Assembly: GCA_934692665.1 (NCBI GenBank)
Contig: CAKUUG010000001.1
Span: 80,215 to 144,214 of the forward strand
Origin: an uncultured Candidatus Melainabacteria bacterium
Lineage (GTDB): Bacteria; Cyanobacteriota; Vampirovibrionia; Gastranaerophilales; Gastranaerophilaceae
DNA length: 64,000 nt
Reading direction: 5' to 3'
Shown here: piece after piece, positions 1-9,199 of the stretch
Layout of the letters: each line of letters opens with the position of its first letter
Position numbering within the stretch: the first letter of the stretch is position 1
Notes under the pieces: model-generated
Seen by the model: only the letters and a program-made list of their open reading frames with translations
What the model was told of the DNA's origin: nothing
The model's database searches: none
Translations under genes and position numbers: made by a program

Positions 1-491
1 AGTTTAAAGTATTCTTGGAATTTTTTTGTTGTTTTGATATTGAAACTTCTTCCGTTTTTGTCTTTTGTTCTTGAAATCAAACCCATTTCAAGAAGCTCTG
101 GAATATGTTCATAAGCACTAGGGCGAAGTTCTTTTAGAGCAGTTTGTCTTATTGGTTCTTTTAGTGCAATTACAGTCAAAGTTTTCAATACAGCAGGTTT
201 TAATTCAACCGGACACAATTTTTCAACTATGTCCATGTGTTCTGCTTTTACTTGGATGATGTAGCCGTCTTCATCATCTATTTCTAAAGCACCATTTCTT
301 GATGAATAATCAAACATCAAATCCAAAAGTGCCGATTCTACTTTTTCTGTGCCTTCTATTTCGTCCATACCTAAAATCTGAGCAATTTCCAGCGGTTGCA
401 TAGCACGTGATGTAATAAACAAAACCGCCTCGACCTTTGATTTGAGGTCAGTTTCAGGAACTATATCGGATTTTATTTGAATATTATCCAT
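1..491 (-). CDS. scpB: Segregation and condensation protein B (3' end outside window)
   Basis: ScpB is the winged-helix kleisin-associated subunit that binds ScpA and, with SMC, forms the bacterial condensin that organises and separates chromosomes. The visible part starts MDNIQIKSDIVPETDLKSK and continues through two winged-helix stretches, including KVEAVLFITSRAMQPLEIAQ, a typical ScpB opening, and a later ALKEPIRQTALKELR helix. The start ATG at 489-491 overlaps the scpA stop in the sequence ATGGATAA, so the two are translationally coupled. The reading frame runs off the left window edge after about 163 codons, so the acidic C-terminal tail is not seen. Identification rests on the ORF plus the smc-scpA context; alternatives are unlikely. 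Confidence 0.9.
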   Translation of the reverse strand, partial: MDNIQIKSDIVPETDLKSKVEAVLFITSRAMQPLEIAQILGMDEIEGTEKVESALLDLMFDYSSRNGALEIDDEDGYIIQVKAEHMDIVEKLCPVELKPAVLKTLTVIALKEPIRQTALKELRPSAYEHIPELLEMGLISRTKDKNGRSFNIKTTKKFQEYFK

Positions 492-1356
492 TGTTTTCTT
501 CCTTTGGTTTTGCTTTTATAGCATATAATTTACCATAAAAATCTTCTTGATACACGTCGTATTGCTCTTCTCTGGTTAAAAACAACAACGCAATAAAGGC
601 TGAACTTCTATCAAAACCCAACAAGCACAACTCTCTTAATTCAATCATCTTTTCGTTAGACAAAATTTGTGCAAGGTTTTGTTTCATTTTTTCAACGACT
701 TGTTCAACGTATTCTTCGTGTGCAAGTTCTTTTATTTCTGCGGCTTTCAGTGATGCATAATTTCGAACACGTCTTTCTTTTCTGTCTAGTGCTGATTTTA
801 TTGCATATTTTTTTTCTAAATCTTCATAAAATTGGATATGACGGATTAAGTCTTTTAATGTCACTGTTCTTTTTCTGTTTAAGCGGACAGAAGTTCTTCT
901 TTGTAGAACTTCATCAAAAGAAACAACATTATTAGTTGAAAAATGAAGCTGTTCAACATCATCATCCATAAAACTGTCATCAAAAAAATCTTCTGCTTCA
1001 ACCTCAAAATCATTCACATTAATACCTTGCAAGATATCTGATTTGATTTTTAATAGAGTTGAAGAAAAAAGAATAGCTTTTCCGACTGAGCGGAGATTTT
1101 CCATTTTTAGTTCTGAAATTCTTTTTATGTATTTGTCGTACAAATCAACAATATCGATGTTCCATGGGTCTACTTTTCCCATTTTAACTAAATCTAAAAT
1201 TATTTCTATTGCATCGATTTGGGCATCTTTTTTTATGCCTGATTTTGAAATAAACTCACCGTTTTCGATAAAATCAATCGTTCCATCCAGGTTTTTCATT
1301 TCGTTGTACAAATCATTATTGGTATTGTAAAAATCGGTATTGATGGCTTGTGTCAT
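484..1356 (-). CDS. scpA: Segregation and condensation protein A (kleisin)
   Basis: This is the kleisin subunit of the SMC-ScpAB complex; it bridges the SMC head domains and recruits ScpB. At 290 aa it is a normal size for the family. The N-terminal half carries the family motif around residues 60-75 (DPWNIDIVDLYDKYI), an acidic linker near residues 115-135, and a C-terminal winged-helix region (ELCLLGFDRSSAFIALLFL) that binds the SMC head. The usual FxGPLDLLL opening is replaced by a longer, divergent N-terminus (about 40 extra residues). The gene starts 2 bp after the smc stop and its stop overlaps the scpB start, so smc-scpA-scpB form one transcription and translation unit. Confidence 0.93.
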   Translation of the reverse strand: MTQAINTDFYNTNNDLYNEMKNLDGTIDFIENGEFISKSGIKKDAQIDAIEIILDLVKMGKVDPWNIDIVDLYDKYIKRISELKMENLRSVGKAILFSSTLLKIKSDILQGINVNDFEVEAEDFFDDSFMDDDVEQLHFSTNNVVSFDEVLQRRTSVRLNRKRTVTLKDLIRHIQFYEDLEKKYAIKSALDRKERRVRNYASLKAAEIKELAHEEYVEQVVEKMKQNLAQILSNEKMIELRELCLLGFDRSSAFIALLFLTREEQYDVYQEDFYGKLYAIKAKPKEENNG

Positions 1357-1358
1357 AA

Positions 1359-4300
1359 TTATTCATCTTTCAATTTAATGCCTGAAATTTTTGTTATGCC
1401 TTTATCCCTTTGTGTTACGCCTATCATTCTGTCAGCGTTGTCTAGCATAGGTTTTCTTAAAGAAACAACAATAAATTGTGCTGTTTTTGCTTGGTTTGTA
1501 ATAATATTGCTAAGACGTTCAACATTAGGGCCATCAAGGTGCATATCGACCTCATCAAAGGCATAAAACGGTGACGGCAAGTACTTTTGGATTGCGAATA
1601 CAAAAGCAAGTGCAGTCAGCGATTTTTCTCCACCTGACATACCTGCCAATTTTTGATTCTTTTTGTCTCTGATGTTTGCAACAAAAGTTAAACCGCCTGC
1701 GAACGGGTCATCTTCATTTTCAAGAAGCAAAGACCCTTCTCCTTCTGAAATTTGGGCAAAGACTTCTTTGAAGTTTTTGTTTATAGCATGATATGCTTCT
1801 AAAAACGTTTCTTTTTTGAGGTTTTGATAACCGTTCATTCTTGATTTTATTTCGTTTTTTTCGTTTTCTAGGGTTAATACTTTTTCTTTGTAAGAATTTT
1901 GTCTTTCCAGAACCTCATCGTATTCGGTCAATGCCCTCATGTTAACATCGCCCAAATCATCCATTTTCTTTTGGAGTTTTGAAATTTTGGAATTTATTTC
2001 ATCAAGCGAAATTTCATCTTTTGTAAGTTCGGAAACTTTTATTCCATTTTCTTCAAATTCTTTTAAAATATTTTCTAAAATAGGTTCTAATTCACGTCTT
2101 CTTGCTTTGAAGCTTTCTTCTTGTTCATTTAAGATATTGGAATCATTTTCTAACTTGTTTTTTTCATTTTTTAAATTTAACAACAGTTCAGAAATAGCAT
2201 CTCTTTTTGTTTGAAGTTCAACCAAATTCTTGCCCAGTTCTTTTATTTCTTCTTCTAGCTCACATAATTCTTTTTTTATGTTTTCAAGGTCAATATTGAA
2301 TTGTTCGATTTCGTTTTTCAATAGCTCGTTGTCGTTCAACAATTTTTCAATGTCGCTTTCACGAGTTTGTATGATATTTTGTTGAAAATTGATTTGGTTC
2401 TTGTCTTTGTCGATTTCGTTTTCTTTTTGCATAATCAATTTTTCGATTGATTTTATTTGCTCTTCGACGCCGCTTGTTTTTTCTTTTAGTTTGTTTAATT
2501 CTGATTCATCGATTAATTTTTCGACTTCGTCCAATTCTTCTTGTTTTTCGATTAGTTGTTCGTTTAATTTTATTTGTTTTTCTTCAATCAAATCCAATTG
2601 TTTTTCAAGTTTTGAATTTTTGGTTTTCAATTCATTCAACAAATCTTCACCATTTTTTATAATAGAAGCAGATGATTCGTTGTTTGTGATTAAATTTTTC
2701 AATTCGAGTTTGGCTGAATTTAGAGCGGTTAATGTGGTTGAGTATTTTTGGCGAACATCGTTTAGTCTTCTATCCAAATCTTTTTCTTTTTGGATAGAAT
2801 CTCTGTATTGTTGTTCGTAGTCTTTGTATGCTTTTTTTAATTTTTCAAGTTTCTTTTCTTCTGATTTGTCAAAAAGGCTCGTGTTTTTCTTTTTTGCACC
2901 ACCTGTGATAAGACCGGATTTTTCTGTTATATCGCCATCTAGTGTTACTACTCTATATTTTCCGGCTAATTTTTTAGCACAAGATTCATCTTCTACAACA
3001 ACAGTTTCGCCCAGTGCAAAATAAAATGCATCTAAATATTCATCTTCAAAGTCAATTAAATTAATTGCAAAATCAATAACACCTTTTTCTTTTGGTAATG
3101 ACAGTCTAGAGGGTGTTTTTTTGATGATATCCATTGGTATGAAAGAAGCTCTATCTCTACCTTGGCTTCTTAAAACTTGGATTGCTTTGTAGGCTGTGTC
3201 TTGTGAATCAACAACAATAGAATAAGCCCTAGCTCCCATTGCGACATTTATTGCATCAACATAATCAGCTTCCACTTCTGCCAATTGTGCCAACGGCTGA
3301 TGAACCCCTTTTATATGAGCATTCAAGACAGTCTCTATTCCTGCTCCCATACCTACGTTTTTGTATGCAGATTTGTTTGCTTCTGAAATTGCAATTTGTC
3401 TTTGCAAAATTTGCAATTCATGGGACAAATTGTCTTTTTGGTTTCTTGTGTTGTCTAGTTCTTCAAATGTTTTTGATTGAATGATTTTGCATTCTTCAAC
3501 CTCTGTTGAGAGTTGTTCGACTTGTAGGTTTAGTTTGTCTTTTTCGTCTTCAAAAATCTTGGAAGAATTTAGAAGTTTTTCTATCTGTTGTTTTGTTTCT
3601 TCGATTTTTTCTTTGTTGTTTTTTAATTCTGACTCTAACGGAAGTTGTTCTTTTAGGATTTGAGTTTCTATATCCTTTAAATCGTCCAGTTCTTTTCTCA
3701 ATTTGCTTCTGTTTTGGATGTGTTCGGAAGCTGATTTGTTTAGTCCTGTTAGTTCGGAATTTATTTTATTTAGTTCTTCTTTTTTTATGTTTAATTGAAG
3801 ATTGAAATCTTTTTGTTCTTTTTCTTTTTCTTTGATTAAATTTTCTGTTTCTACAATTTTTTGATTTGCAAGCTGAATCCCGTTTTTGTAGCCTTCAATT
3901 TGTTTTAAATTGTCGAGGGTGGTTTTTTGAGCTTGTGCAATTGCAGAATTTTTTCTTTCGATTTGTCCTTTTTTTTCTTCTGCAAGTTTTTTTACCTCAA
4001 GCTGTTTTTCTTCACCTTGTGCTTTTACTTCTGCATTTATCTCGTTGTATTTTAGCTGTGTGTCATCGAGTTTTGTTTGGTTTTCTTTGATTTTCAAAAT
4101 AAGGTCTTTTTTGTTTTTTGTTGCAAGAAGAATATTTTGATGAACCATATCTAGAGAATTTTTTACATCAAAATACTTTGCACTTTGAATTTTGTTTTCA
4201 AGTTCAATTTTTTCGTCTTTGAATTTTTTGTATTTAAGAGCAACTTCTCTTTCTTGCTTTAATTGGTCGATGCGGTTATCGATTTCAGACATTAAGATAT

Positions 4301-4856
4301 TTGTGTTAGAAACTCTGTCTTCGACACTTTGTATTTGATCTGTTGCAAGAGAAATTTTTCTATCAAAATCTGCAGTTCCTGCGATTTCGTCTATTATTTT
4401 TCTTCTTTCGGTTGGAGAACATTTTGTAATTTCTGTAACGTCACCTTGCATCATAACATTGTAGCTGTTTGGTGAAATATTGAATTTTTCCAGTTCAAGG
4501 TGAATTTGAGTCAGCGTCGTTGGTTTGTCGTTGTAATAGTAGTTGGACTGAACTCCGTTTTTGCCTTTTTTAATGTATCTTTTTATAGAAAATTCTTCGT
4601 TATTATCCATCGCAAAAGTAACTTTTACGCTTGCTTCGTTTCTTTTGTTATGGTTGGTGATTAAATCGGCAACACCTTGTTCAGAACGAAGGGTTCTTGC
4701 TGTTGTTAAACCCAACGCAAAAAGAACGCTATCAATAATGTTACTTTTTCCGGAGCCATTCGGACCAGAAATGGCCGTAAATCCTGGTAATAACGGAACT
4801 GTGACAGTGTTTGCGAATGATTTAAAATTGTCTATTTCTATTTCTTTAATGTACAT
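1359..4856 (-). CDS. smc: Chromosome segregation ATPase SMC
   Basis: SMC is the long coiled-coil ATPase of bacterial condensin. The protein has 1165 aa, normal for the family. Walker A (GPNGSGKS) is at residues 31-38, followed by a coiled-coil arm to about residue 490. The hinge domain lies at roughly 500-640 (GVHQPLAQLAEVEADYVDAI through GGAKKKNTSLFDK). A second coiled coil follows, then the C-terminal head with the ABC signature MSGGEKS near residue 1070 and Walker B YAFDEVDMHLDG. All ATPase motifs look intact. The start ATG at 4856 gives the canonical N-terminus MYIKEIEIDNFKSF. The gene follows lepB by about 100 bp containing a good promoter, and runs directly into scpA. Confidence 0.97.
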   Translation of the reverse strand: MYIKEIEIDNFKSFANTVTVPLLPGFTAISGPNGSGKSNIIDSVLFALGLTTARTLRSEQGVADLITNHNKRNEASVKVTFAMDNNEEFSIKRYIKKGKNGVQSNYYYNDKPTTLTQIHLELEKFNISPNSYNVMMQGDVTEITKCSPTERRKIIDEIAGTADFDRKISLATDQIQSVEDRVSNTNILMSEIDNRIDQLKQEREVALKYKKFKDEKIELENKIQSAKYFDVKNSLDMVHQNILLATKNKKDLILKIKENQTKLDDTQLKYNEINAEVKAQGEEKQLEVKKLAEEKKGQIERKNSAIAQAQKTTLDNLKQIEGYKNGIQLANQKIVETENLIKEKEKEQKDFNLQLNIKKEELNKINSELTGLNKSASEHIQNRSKLRKELDDLKDIETQILKEQLPLESELKNNKEKIEETKQQIEKLLNSSKIFEDEKDKLNLQVEQLSTEVEECKIIQSKTFEELDNTRNQKDNLSHELQILQRQIAISEANKSAYKNVGMGAGIETVLNAHIKGVHQPLAQLAEVEADYVDAINVAMGARAYSIVVDSQDTAYKAIQVLRSQGRDRASFIPMDIIKKTPSRLSLPKEKGVIDFAINLIDFEDEYLDAFYFALGETVVVEDESCAKKLAGKYRVVTLDGDITEKSGLITGGAKKKNTSLFDKSEEKKLEKLKKAYKDYEQQYRDSIQKEKDLDRRLNDVRQKYSTTLTALNSAKLELKNLITNNESSASIIKNGEDLLNELKTKNSKLEKQLDLIEEKQIKLNEQLIEKQEELDEVEKLIDESELNKLKEKTSGVEEQIKSIEKLIMQKENEIDKDKNQINFQQNIIQTRESDIEKLLNDNELLKNEIEQFNIDLENIKKELCELEEEIKELGKNLVELQTKRDAISELLLNLKNEKNKLENDSNILNEQEESFKARRRELEPILENILKEFEENGIKVSELTKDEISLDEINSKISKLQKKMDDLGDVNMRALTEYDEVLERQNSYKEKVLTLENEKNEIKSRMNGYQNLKKETFLEAYHAINKNFKEVFAQISEGEGSLLLENEDDPFAGGLTFVANIRDKKNQKLAGMSGGEKSLTALAFVFAIQKYLPSPFYAFDEVDMHLDGPNVERLSNIITNQAKTAQFIVVSLRKPMLDNADRMIGVTQRDKGITKISGIKLKDE

Positions 4857-4890
4857 TAATTTTGGTCAACTATAAACGCCTAGTATTTTT

Positions 4891-4920
4891 ATTAGACTAT
4901 AAAAGTTGCCCTATTGTCAA
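4891..4920 (-). promoter_or_regulatory. Probable sigma-70-type promoter of smc-scpA-scpB
   Basis: Read on the minus strand, a perfect -35 box TTGACA (4915-4920) is followed after 18 bp by TCTAAT (4891-4896, one mismatch pattern TATAAT). The predicted start lies about 25-30 bp upstream of the smc ATG. It sits in the only sizeable gap (104 bp) of an otherwise tightly packed run, which supports a separate promoter for the condensin genes. Seen by eye only. Confidence 0.5.
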
Positions 4921-4960
4921 ATTTTTAAGACAAATTTACTATTAAAAATTTAGCTTAACT

Positions 4961-6349
4961 TTACAATGAATATCTGTCTATTATAAACTTCTCTTTGATT
5001 TTTTCATTGTTTTTTATTTCTTTGTCTAAAATTGTGTATTTGTCTTTCATGAGATTAATTCTGGATATTGGCCAAAACATAAAGTTTGCTCTGCCTATTA
5101 TTCTATCTTCATCCAAAAAGCCCCAAAAACGGCTGTCTGCAGAGTTTCCTCTGTTGTCCCCCATCATGAAGTATTTTTTTTCAGGAATAACAAACGGACC
5201 ACAGTATTTTACATCGGGATGTGAACAAGGAGTCCAGCTGCTATCGTATCCTGTTGGAGGATATTCATAGCCTGCACTGTAGATGTTGTTTGTGTAGGGT
5301 TCGTTTAGCATTTTGTCATTGATAAATACTCTATACTCGTCCAATTCTTTAACAAACTTGATTTCAAATTTGTCATTTGGCATACCGATAACACGTTTTA
5401 TATAGGCTACATCTTTACAAGCAATACCTGTGAGTCTGGACAAAACTGCAAAAACTGAATTGGATAGCTTTGTGTTTGGTGGATAAAAAACTAAAATATC
5501 CCCTCTTTCTATTGCACGTTTTGGGTATTCAAGTTTTTCTACATAAACTCTATCACGTTTTTTTATAGTTGGAAACATAGATTCAGAAGGAATCCAACGC
5601 AATTCTCCGATAAAAAATCTAATCAAAATAACTGCAACCAAAACAAAAACAACAGTGTTTATAATTTCTTTTGTTGCTGTTGTGTTGTCGTTCGTATCGC
5701 AGTTGTCAAGGAAAATCTGTTTCAAAAAATAGCCCAGACCTTGTTTTTTGGTGTTTTCAAATAAAGTTTTGATATCGTTTTTCTTTTTTATAAAAAAGTT
5801 TATTATATTTACCTTGACTAAAGAAAAGAAATTGATTGGCAAAATGACATTCATCAATATACACCAAGTACCAAAAGACAAAACAGTCAAAATCAAAAAA
5901 GTAGCGAATGCTGAGTATTTTTCTGAATACAATTTTCCCAAAACCTTTACATCAGTGAGTTTTGATGAAGGGTAATTTTTGAAAACATAATCAGAAATAT
6001 TGTTAAATAAATCGACTTTGTTTTCTTTCAAAACGTAAGGAACTGAAACTGCTATTTTTTTTGAAATTTTGTTTATATCTGTATCATAGATTGGTGTCTT
6101 AAATACATATTCTTCAACAAAAGAATACTTAAGCCCCAAATCCAAAAGCATATTGTCGATTTTTTCTTTGTCAACTTTTTGGTTTTGGTTTATTGAATAT
6201 TCAAGAACAGTACCTTTTTTGAGATAAAAATTTACTGTTTGGCAGTTACAATTGTAAATAGAGTAAAAAATTGCAAAAATCAAAATAAAAAGTACTAAAC
6301 CAAAATAATTTTTACAAAAATTTTTTATTTTATTTTTAATTGTTTCCAA
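4961..6349 (-). CDS. lepB: Signal peptidase I with long N-terminal extension
   Basis: This is an S26 leader peptidase, which removes signal peptides from secreted proteins at the outer face of the inner membrane. The catalytic serine sits in IPSESMFPTI, the general-base lysine in YIKRVIGMPND, and the conserved MGDNRGNSADSRFWG box follows. All are in the C-terminal half. The first roughly 235 residues are unusual: one membrane segment near the N-terminus (GLVLFILIFAIFYSIY), a roughly 110-residue domain with no recognised motif, a second membrane segment (FATFLILTVLSFGTWCILM), and then the usual anchor before the catalytic domain. The frame opens at TTG 6391, but I prefer the TTG at 6347-6349, because AGAGGA lies 8 nt before it; this gives 462 aa. 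Gene symbol is by family. Confidence 0.85.
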   Translation of the reverse strand: METIKNKIKNFCKNYFGLVLFILIFAIFYSIYNCNCQTVNFYLKKGTVLEYSINQNQKVDKEKIDNMLLDLGLKYSFVEEYVFKTPIYDTDINKISKKIAVSVPYVLKENKVDLFNNISDYVFKNYPSSKLTDVKVLGKLYSEKYSAFATFLILTVLSFGTWCILMNVILPINFFSLVKVNIINFFIKKKNDIKTLFENTKKQGLGYFLKQIFLDNCDTNDNTTATKEIINTVVFVLVAVILIRFFIGELRWIPSESMFPTIKKRDRVYVEKLEYPKRAIERGDILVFYPPNTKLSNSVFAVLSRLTGIACKDVAYIKRVIGMPNDKFEIKFVKELDEYRVFINDKMLNEPYTNNIYSAGYEYPPTGYDSSWTPCSHPDVKYCGPFVIPEKKYFMMGDNRGNSADSRFWGFLDEDRIIGRANFMFWPISRINLMKDKYTILDKEIKNNEKIKEKFIIDRYSL

Positions 6350-6405
6350 AATATTTTCCTCTAAAAGCCGTTTTATAACAATTATAACCAAAATATAATA
6401 TTTTG

Positions 6406-7260
6406 TTAAATAATTTCAACCAATTCAAATAGAGCGTTTTTGTATATAGTGTCGTTTTTTAGCGTTTTTGTGGCTTTTTGTTTGTAGTCATTTATCGTGT
6501 TTTGCGTTTTTTTGATGTATTTTTCTAAATTGTTGTTTTCTTTTAATGTTTTATTTTCTTCGAAATAATAAATCAAAGGAAGGGTATAATTTCCGTTTTT
6601 GAAGTCTGAATCTATGTCTTTTAGGTCATTTGTTATTTGGAAAGCCAGACAAAAGTTTTTAAGATACGTTTTTAATTCAATTTTTAAAACTTCATCAATT
6701 TCTTTCAAAGTAAAAAGACTTTCTAATCCTGCAAAAAACAAGTTTGCTGTTTTTGAATATGTTTTTTCAAAGTATGTTTCTTCATCTGTTATTTTTTTTG
6801 TGTTTTCATTTTGCTTTAGTTCGCCTTTTATTGTTTCAAAAATTTTTTCACTAAAAATTTCTATTATTTTTGGATTTGTTTTGCTTAAAATTCTTAATGC
6901 TAAAGAAAGCAACAAATCCCCCAACAAAACCGCCATTTTTGAATCGTATTTTGTGTTGAATGTTTTTAAATTTCGCCTGAAACAAGCAACATCAATGATA
7001 TCATCATGAATCAAAGAAGCATTATGCAACAGTTCGACAGCTAGAGCAATTTTTACTGTTGTTGGGTCGTTTATTTTTAAAATTTTGGAAAACAAAAAAA
7101 CAAGCTTTGGGCGAAGAAATTTTGCATTATTAAAAACAAAATCGCACAACTCATCTTTTAAAAAATTATTGGAAGTTTTGATTATATTTTTCAATTCAAT
7201 TTCAAAAATACTAAAATCTTCCTCAATTAAAGAAGTAATTTGTGCGATTTTGTCTGTCAT
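6406..7260 (-). CDS. Polyprenyl (trans-isoprenyl) diphosphate synthase
   Basis: The 284-aa protein condenses isopentenyl diphosphate onto an allylic primer to make polyprenyl chains. The first aspartate-rich motif is intact (HDDIID, D86-D87-D90), preceded by the family KFLRPKL segment. The second motif is degenerate: NDLKD (residues 211-215) replaces the usual DDxxD. The residues preceding the first motif (LLHNASLIH) are small enough to allow long chains, so a quinone-tail or long-chain enzyme is likelier than a farnesyl synthase, but the product length cannot be told from sequence. It sits between the M29 peptidase (1 bp gap) and lepB in the lipid A run, consistent with envelope isoprenoid supply. 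Confidence 0.85.
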   Translation of the reverse strand: MTDKIAQITSLIEEDFSIFEIELKNIIKTSNNFLKDELCDFVFNNAKFLRPKLVFLFSKILKINDPTTVKIALAVELLHNASLIHDDIIDVACFRRNLKTFNTKYDSKMAVLLGDLLLSLALRILSKTNPKIIEIFSEKIFETIKGELKQNENTKKITDEETYFEKTYSKTANLFFAGLESLFTLKEIDEVLKIELKTYLKNFCLAFQITNDLKDIDSDFKNGNYTLPLIYYFEENKTLKENNNLEKYIKKTQNTINDYKQKATKTLKNDTIYKNALFELVEII

Positions 7261-7261
7261 T

Positions 7262-8368
7262 TTATATTATAAATTTTCCGTTTTCGTAGATTAATTCATC
7301 ATCGGCATAAATTTTTCCACCGTTTTTCATATTTTTAATCATATCCCAGTGAAGTCCTGACTGGTTTTTTCCACCGGCTTCCGGATAACTTGCACCGATT
7401 GCAATATGAATAGAGCCACCAATTTTTTCATCAAAAAGAATGTTGCCCGTTACATCTTGAATGCGGTCATTTGTGCCAATTGCAACTTCTCCGACAAATC
7501 GAGAACCTGAATCCATATTTAGCATACTTTGTAAAAATTCGCATCCGACTTGAGCTGTTGCTTCAACTACTTTTCCGTCTTTTAATGTCAAATAAACTTC
7601 ACGAGCGGTTGAGCCATTATAATTTTGCGGAAAATCGAAATAAACAACACCGTTTGCTGAATCTTCAACAGGAGAAGTAAAAATTTCTCCATCAGGGAAG
7701 TTCATATTGCCGGAGCAAGGAACCCAAGTTCTGCCATTGGTTGAAAAAGTGATGTCTGTTTTTTCGCCTACTATTCTTAGTTTTGTTGTTTTGTTTAAAA
7801 TTTCGGCGATTCTTTTTTGCTCAGTATCGATTTGTTTCCATTTTTCGACAGGATTTTCAACATCAAGATAACAAGACTTAATTAAAAATTCGCAATATTC
7901 TTCTAGGCTCATTGAAGCTTCTTGAGCTAGTGCATTGGTTGGATAATCTGCAATAACCCACCTCATGTCGCCTTTAGCACTTCTTTCGAGGCGTTTTGAA
8001 AGTATCGGATGTGTTGCTTTCGAGCGTTTAGCGAGTTTGTTGCTATCAGCGTTTGCCATATTTTTTATGTTTGAAGGTGCTCCGATAAATATCATAACAT
8101 CCGCTTTTTCGACTTCTATCTTGCTCATTTCATCGATAAAATCAAGCTGAGAATCGTTAGCGTATTTGATGAATGTTTCTGCAATTTCATCCATAGAGGT
8201 TCGAACAATGGGATTTGCACCATTGATTAGGCAAAGTTTGTATATTTCTTTGACTAATGGTTGAGCTTCGTAACCTCTTGCGTAAATTATTACAAAATCA
8301 CCTTTTTTGACTGATGTTGAATAATTTACTAAAACATCAGCATACTTGTTTATGATTGGATTGTACAT
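7262..8368 (-). CDS. M29 family aminopeptidase
   Basis: The 368-aa protein matches the AmpS/AmpT thermophilic metallo-aminopeptidase family (M29), cytosolic two-metal enzymes that trim N-terminal residues from peptides. The metal ligands are recognisable in order: Glu in DGEIFTSPVEDS, Glu in GEVAIGTNDR, His in GGSIHIAIGASY, and His and Asp in SGLHWDMIKN. There is no signal peptide. The start ATG overlaps the lpxA stop (TAATG), so it is translated with the lipid A genes, although its role there is unclear. Family assignment is strong; substrate range is unknown. Confidence 0.9.
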   Translation of the reverse strand: MYNPIINKYADVLVNYSTSVKKGDFVIIYARGYEAQPLVKEIYKLCLINGANPIVRTSMDEIAETFIKYANDSQLDFIDEMSKIEVEKADVMIFIGAPSNIKNMANADSNKLAKRSKATHPILSKRLERSAKGDMRWVIADYPTNALAQEASMSLEEYCEFLIKSCYLDVENPVEKWKQIDTEQKRIAEILNKTTKLRIVGEKTDITFSTNGRTWVPCSGNMNFPDGEIFTSPVEDSANGVVYFDFPQNYNGSTAREVYLTLKDGKVVEATAQVGCEFLQSMLNMDSGSRFVGEVAIGTNDRIQDVTGNILFDEKIGGSIHIAIGASYPEAGGKNQSGLHWDMIKNMKNGGKIYADDELIYENGKFII

Positions 8369-9183
8369 TATTCATCTGCCTCGTCTGAAACAGCTCCGTG
8401 GTAAGCTGCTTTATCTCTTAATGTGCAACCACGTTTTGATGTTCTTACAAAATCAACAAGATTGTCTACATATTTGTTGCCTTTGAATTCTTTTTCGATT
8501 AATTCAAGAGCTTGTGTTGTGTTGTATTGTTCGTTTCTCAAGATTCTGATTGCTTTGTGAATAGCATCACGAGAGTCTTTGTCAACACCTTTTCTTCTTA
8601 AACCGATTGCGTTTAAACCTACAGGTAAGCATGGAATACCTTCAGCTTTGCAATAAGGAATAATATCCAGTCTGGCTGCAGAAGCACCGGAAATTATTGC
8701 CATATCGCCGATTCTAAGGTTTTGATGGAAAACACTCATTCCACCCAAAAATGCTCCAAAACCAACATGACAATGTCCACCGATTGTTGCTGCATTGGCC
8801 ATAATAACGTTGTCGCCAAGAACACAATTGTGTGCAACGTGAGTGTATGCCATTAACATACAGTTATTGCCGATGATTGTGTTGTTTCCTTCACCTGAAG
8901 CTCTATTTACTGTGGCAAATTCTCTTATCCAACAATTTTCGCCAATGACGACGCCGGTTTTTTCTTGTTTATAGCCCAAATCTTGAGGCTCACCACCGAT
9001 AGATGCGAAAGGAGAAATTTTTGTATTTTTCCCAATTTTTGCAAACTGAATGTTTGCACTTTCTCCAATTTTGCAACCTGATTCTATAATTGTATCTTTT
9101 CCAATTACTGCATAAGCACCAATTTCTACATCAGGTGCAATTTGTGCTGTTTCGTCTATAATTGCTGTTTTGTGAATTGCCAT
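8368..9183 (-). CDS. lpxA: Acyl-ACP:UDP-N-acetylglucosamine O-acyltransferase
   Basis: LpxA performs the first step of lipid A synthesis, transfer of a 3-hydroxyacyl chain from ACP to UDP-GlcNAc. The 271-aa protein has the left-handed beta-helix hexapeptide repeats from residue 1 to about 190, then an alpha-helical C-terminal domain. The active-site block THVAHNC places the catalytic base at H118 (E. coli H125), and the IGGEPQDLGY substrate loop is present at about residues 62-71. It has a strong GAGGA ribosome site and lies 16 bp after fabZ. The C-terminal tail is slightly extended (ADE end). Its presence with lpxC and lpxD shows the organism makes lipid A and therefore has an outer membrane. 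Confidence 0.96.
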   Translation of the reverse strand: MAIHKTAIIDETAQIAPDVEIGAYAVIGKDTIIESGCKIGESANIQFAKIGKNTKISPFASIGGEPQDLGYKQEKTGVVIGENCWIREFATVNRASGEGNNTIIGNNCMLMAYTHVAHNCVLGDNVIMANAATIGGHCHVGFGAFLGGMSVFHQNLRIGDMAIISGASAARLDIIPYCKAEGIPCLPVGLNAIGLRRKGVDKDSRDAIHKAIRILRNEQYNTTQALELIEKEFKGNKYVDNLVDFVRTSKRGCTLRDKAAYHGAVSDEADE

Positions 9184-9199
9184 TTTTTCCTCTATTCTT

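Noticed and set aside
2389..2820. Open frames on the plus strand inside smc (for example a 143-codon frame) and similar frames inside polA, priA, recG and the FtsH-like gene
   Set aside because: They lie antisense within clear genes, show biased Phe/Ser/Leu composition from the opposite frame, and have no ribosome sites.
6347..6391. TTG at 6391 as start of lepB
   Set aside because: No ribosome site upstream, whereas the TTG at 6349 has AGAGGA at good spacing.
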